Positions 60,552 to 64,000 of a DNA stretch of 64,000 bases are shown piece after piece. Source of the stretch: Desarmillaria ectypa (Eukaryota > Basidiomycota > Agaricomycetes > Agaricales > Physalacriaceae). The translations under genes and the position numbers were made by a program. The notes under the pieces are model-generated. The model was not told the DNA's origin. It saw only the letters and a list, made by a program, of their open reading frames with translations, and did no database searches. The DNA is taken from the NCBI GenBank assembly GCA_030407005.1, contig JAUDYN010000007.1:3470864-3534863 (forward strand), given 5' to 3'. Position 1 is the first letter of the stretch; each line of letters starts with the position of its first letter.

Positions 60552-61239
60552 ATGACCGAACCTTCCTCGCATACCACAAGCCGTGTCCTCCCCGAGCCAA
60601 CACGCGGTCTCACTGAGGATGATGACGAGCCACCTAGTAGTGGAAGTAACAGTAGTACAAGTAATGGGGATCAAGTAATGGAGTGAGGAGATAAGGAACA
60701 AGGAGAATACAGGCCGGATAGGGATCCTGCCCCTTCCCATTCTGCCTCCCTCCTCTCGGCTCTGTGCTACACCCCCCTGAACACCCCTCCTCCTTTGCAT
60801 TCCTATCACTTCGGCCCTACACTATGCTACTCAATCTGCTACCCTCATTTTCGTGTTTTCAGCGCTTGGGATCATGCCCCTGGCTGCTCTCCTTGGGTTT
60901 GGTACAGAGCAAGCTGCGGCAAGGACAAGTGCGAGCGTAGGAGGTTTGCTCAACATGACACTGGGGAATGTGGTGGGGTTGGGCTGCAGAAGGTTTGCTT
61001 GTCCTTTCTGTTTTCGTGGGTATTGATTGACACCACACCTGCAGAGTGACCTCGAGCTAGTGCAGAGCTCCCTATTGGGTGGCTTGCTAAGCAATATCCT
61101 CCTCGTGCTGGGTATGGCGTTCCTCATGGGCCCTGCAGAACAAGAGTTCCACCCTATGGTCGCACCAGTGAACTCCAGTCTGATGATGGCGGCCGTGGTG
61201 GCCATGACGGTGATATGCCGTCTATGCATTCACACCTAG
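60552..61239 (+). pseudogene. Truncated Ca2+/H+ exchanger (CAX/Vcx1-like) gene
   Basis: About 60834-60985 encodes FVFSALGIMPLAALLGFGTE, then ASVGGLLNMTLGN: the acidic helix and GN(A/V)-type ion-binding motif of cation/H+ antiporters. After a probable intron or break near 60990-61044, SDLELVQSSLLGGLLSNILL and VLGMAFL, then QEFHPMVAPVNSSLMMAAVV, follow as the next helices. The frame ends with TAG at 61237-61239, so the second repeat of the transporter is missing. An upstream frame from ATG 60552 (acidic, Ser-rich, ending TGA) might be the original N-terminus. Vcx1-type proteins load Ca2+ into the vacuole; this copy cannot. The break coincides with the onset of subtelomeric repeats. Confidence 0.72.
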
Positions 61240-61639
61240 ATTTTGCGATTTTGTAACAATACTATTGCACATCTATCCTATACTAGTGATACATAGAGGA
61301 CTATAGCTGAGGCTTCGAGCTGATAGTTAAAAGCAGTAAGCAACTGGTAGAGCCAGGACTTAGATGCAACACCATTAGTGGGTTAAATCTACCAGCCGGC
61401 CAGACTAGTAACTCGAATGCTAGCAGGACTAAGTGAAATACAGCCACTAGCAAACGAAGGATGCTACTAGCACACAAAAACCAGGAGCAGAGTACACAGA
61501 TCTCGTCAAGTTCTGTCACTAGCAGCCCAGACTGGGCATAAACGCCTAAGTCAGGATAACTAGTCACATGGCAATCTTGAAACAGGACTTAGAAATAAAT
61601 TAGGAATGGATTAACCTTGAGCCCAGATCCGACTATTTC

Positions 61640-62135
61640 GATATAGATCTCTTATGATCGATGCTAGTGGAGCCGGACTGCACCCTCGATCATGATCGGA
61701 TAGCTGTTACAGGTACCAATATCCGGATATCCATATAACCGCATTACTAGGGCCTGTAGTTGTGCCAAGGGTGCGGAAAGACCAACTGTGGAGTCTCTAG
61801 ACCGAATATTTGAAAAGAAAACAGACTAGACCGACTATTGTATGATTATTCACCATTATTCGTGACTAGCCAAGAAATCCTTATCATGATATAGATCTCT
61901 TATGATCGATGCTAGTGGAGCCAGACTGCACCCTCGATCATGATCAGATAGCTGTTACAGGCACCAATATCCGGATATCCATATAACCGCGTTACTAGGG
62001 CATGTAGTTGTGCCAAGGGTGCGGAAAGACCAACTGTGGAGTCTCTAGACCGAATATTTGAAAAGAAAACAGACTAGACCGACTATTGTGTGATTATTCA
62101 CCATTATTCGTGACTAGCCAAGAAATCCTTACCAA
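61640..62135 (+). repeat. Tandem duplication, 248-bp unit, two copies
   Basis: GATATAGATCTCTTATGATC starts at 61640 and again at 61888. The two units are nearly identical, differing at only a few positions (for example CCGGACTG/CCAGACTG, GGTACC/GGCACC, GCATTACTAGGGCC/GCGTTACTAGGGCA). The high identity implies a recent or homogenised duplication. No coding content. Confidence 0.93.
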
Positions 62136-62420
62136 TATACCCTATACCCAGATGATATTTATAGTTTTGCCTCAGTAGTATATAAGTAGTGGGATGGGCA
62201 CTCGTGCAAAGCAGGCAAGCCATCCCCACAGTTGAGCCCTCACTGGTAGTAACTGGTGTCCCCAATTAAAGGCTTTTGTGCTTGACCTCGACGAAGTGAT
62301 TAATAGTCGCTAAGTCACCCATAGAATTGCATTGAATTGAAGTCCATTAGAGTCACTGTTGTGTCCTGCAAAGGTCCGGAGTGTTTTGAAGTTAGTTCAA
62401 GCAAAGTTCTCGGAGTTATA
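62136..62420. other. Subtelomeric sequence with TATA-like element
   Basis: TATATAAG at 62179-62186 followed by CCCCACAG... and CCAATTAAAGG resembles an LTR promoter/R region, but no matching LTR or retroelement protein is seen. Left unassigned. Confidence 0.3.
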
Positions 62421-62618
62421 GTTTATTCTTAGGCCAAGAGTGCCACTAGTTAGCCAAGAGTGCGGCTAGTCAAGTGTTTATCACTTGTAGGAAGCAGTAT
62501 AGGGCCAAGAGTGCCATCAGTTTATTCTTAGGCCAAGAGCGCCACTAGTCAGCCAAGAGTGCGACTGGTCAAGTGTTTATCACTTGTAGGAAGCAGCATA
62601 GGGCCAAGAGCGCCACCA
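62421..62618 (+). repeat. Tandem duplication, 99-bp unit, two copies
   Basis: GTTTATTCTTAGGCCAAGAG begins at 62421 and at 62520. Within each unit GCCAAGAGTGCG/GCCAAGAGCGCC-type 12-mers recur, so the unit is itself built from shorter repeats. Confidence 0.88.
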
Positions 62619-63181
62619 GCCTGAAGCCATTTCAGTCAGAACGAGCGCAGTAGCTCAAACCAAGTCACTCTTATCTAATTGTGTCTTACCCACCCCACTA
62701 GTACGAGTAGTACTTTGTATAAACTCACTAGTAACGAATAAAATGTCTTAAAGACAATTGTACTTGATTATTGAAGTCTGCAGAGTGCTTCCATCGTACT
62801 CGAAACCGCCCGAATTCAATATTGGTGATTAAGTGTAGAGTAGTAAGAGGTTTAGTGTGATTGGTGTTCATTGCCATTCCCTAATTCTTTTGTCACTCGC
62901 CGTTACCAAGCACGTCAACGGTACCGGTGATCCTGGTGAGTGCATACTGATATGTATGCATTTTTCTCATGGTTGACGTTCATAACAGAATGGGTACCTC
63001 TCAGAGTGACTCCCGCAAGGCTAAGAACTGGGAGTCCTGTTAGAGCTTAGCAGGGTCAGCTCAGTTGTTCTGATTTTGGTATACTGTGTCTCTGTGTCTA
63101 TGTAGGTTCTATCTTATCCCATTTGGTTTGGCTTGGCTGACAACGCTCCGCAGCTGGACTTTCAGTTCTTCTCACACAAGC
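62619..63181. other. Subtelomeric spacer
   Basis: No gene. A stretch near 62936-62989 has consensus splice-like ends (GTGAGT...CATAACAG) before ATGGGTACCTCTCAG, but the following frame closes quickly. Nothing else recognised. Confidence 0.35.
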
Positions 63182-63398
63182 ATTTTATTATGGGGAGACT
63201 TTTCAACCCTACTCATTAGGGTTAAGTTTTTTTGGCTGAACCCTACAACCTTTGACACCAACCCTAGACAATCACCTGGCCTCACCTCACCAACCCTGGA
63301 CATGGATTGTTATGTACTCTACCTTCAACCTGGTAGGGTGGGCATGAATGATTGCATTACCTCTTCTGACCAACTGCAAAAAAGAAAGTTTTGCCCAC
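63182..63398 (+). repeat. Telomere-associated repeat, distal copy
   Basis: About 217 bp from ATTTTATTATGGGGAGAC to GCCCAC, repeated at 63591-63806. It contains embedded telomere-like strings in both orientations (CATTAGGGTTAAG, AACCCTACAACC, CCAACCCTAG). Confidence 0.9.
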
Positions 63399-63590
63399 TC
63401 CTTCCTCTGGGCATGTGAGAGAGAAACTATCATACTCCCAAGTGGTGAATAATTGCTCAGAGGGCAACAATCCACCACTAGTACATTGCCAATGCATGGT
63501 ATACATGTCGCCCAGAATCCGGGCGACACTGTGAGGCAGTCCTTTTATTTCACTCACTCTAGTCGCCTCACAATCTTAAATATGTGTCAA

Positions 63591-63806
63591 ATATTTATTA
63601 TCGGAAGACTTTTCAATGCTACTCATTAGGGTTGAGTTTTTTTTGGCTCAACCCTACAGCCTTTGACACCAACCCTAGACAATCACCTGGCCTCACCTCA
63701 CCAACCCTGGACATGGATTTTCACCCACTCTACCTTCAACCCTGTAGGGTGAGCATGAATGATTGCCTTACCTCTCCTGAGCAACTGTAGAGAGCCTTTC
63801 GCCCAC
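63591..63806 (+). repeat. Telomere-associated repeat, copy abutting the telomere
   Basis: Second copy of 63182-63398. It ends at GCCCAC, after which TTAGGG repeats begin directly. In the distal copy GCCCAC is followed by TCCTTCC instead. Confidence 0.9.
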
Positions 63807-64000
63807 TTAGGGTTAGGGTTAGGGTTAGGGTTAGGGTTAGGGTTAGGGTTAGGGTTAGGGTTAGGGTTAGGGTTAGGGTTAGGGTTAGGGTTAGGGTTAG
63901 GGTTAGGGTTAGGGGTTAGGGTTAGGGTTAGGGTTAGGGTTAGGGTTAGGGTTAGGGTTAGGGTTAGGGTTAGGGTTAGGGTTAGGGTTAGGGTTAGGGT
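63807..64000 (+). repeat. Telomere, (TTAGGG)n
   Basis: About 32 head-to-tail TTAGGG units in 194 bp up to the window end, with a single variant TTAGGGG at 63909-63915. The G-rich strand runs 5'->3' to the right, so this is the true right end of a chromosome. Confidence 0.98.

Noticed and set aside
60372..60809. 145-codon minus-strand frame with membrane-like segment
   Set aside because: It mirrors the plus-strand CAX-like N-terminal region and Pro/Ser-rich sequence; likely a shadow frame.
62136..62420. TATA-containing region as part of a retrotransposon LTR
   Set aside because: No second LTR, target duplication or terminal TG...CA pair could be identified.

Overview
This is a right-hand chromosome end of a filamentous fungus, most likely an agaricomycete basidiomycete. 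The last 194 bases are an uninterrupted TTAGGG array, running 5'->3' towards the end. Genes carry many short introns (about 45-65 nt, GT...AG, often with a CTAAC/CTGAC branch site). The gene families also fit this group: a YakC-type aldo-keto reductase, an HsbA-like secreted protein, F-box proteins, a DUF6699-like protein, GMC oxidase, small Kre9/Knh1-like secreted proteins, and expanded caspase-domain proteins now decayed. Coding density is low and most of the window is repeats, relics or sequence I cannot assign.

Layout. 0.6-2.8 kb: intact 13-exon aldo-keto reductase followed by a tandem fragment of its own last exon. 4.1-4.8 kb: four-exon HsbA-like gene on the minus strand. 6.8-8.6 kb: F-box/LRR-type relic split by a solo LTR with a 5-bp target duplication. 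9.7-10.6 kb: DUF6699-like gene with an unresolved frame change. 10.7-18.3 kb: no gene I can support. 18.3-38 kb: a mosaic of diverged modules in direct and inverted order, carrying two structurally sound intron-containing tRNA-Gly(UCC) copies plus a decayed third, and two more solo LTRs. 38.2-38.9 kb: Zn2Cys6 regulator with an apparent one-base loss in an A6 run. 42-43.8 kb: CCACGCA minisatellite clusters. 46.9-53.1 kb: two paralogous small secreted Kre9/Knh1-like genes bracketing two caspase-domain relics, with a third relic just beyond. 54.9-58.7 kb: a zinc-ribbon-like hypothetical gene and an intact 12-exon GMC oxidoreductase, both on the minus strand. 60.6-61.2 kb: 5' part of a Ca2+/H+ exchanger gene cut off at the subtelomere. 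61.6-63.8 kb: tandem subtelomeric repeats, then the telomere.

How it fits together. The intact genes are mainly secreted or oxidative functions (HsbA-like, two Kre9/Knh1-like, GMC oxidase, AKR) typical of accessory regions of wood- or litter-associated fungi; no operon or obvious biosynthetic cluster is visible. The main signal is genome dynamics: segmental duplication, LTR insertion followed by LTR-LTR recombination, gene decay and truncation at the chromosome end. Exon boundaries were derived by eye from splice signals and reading frame and need transcript support.
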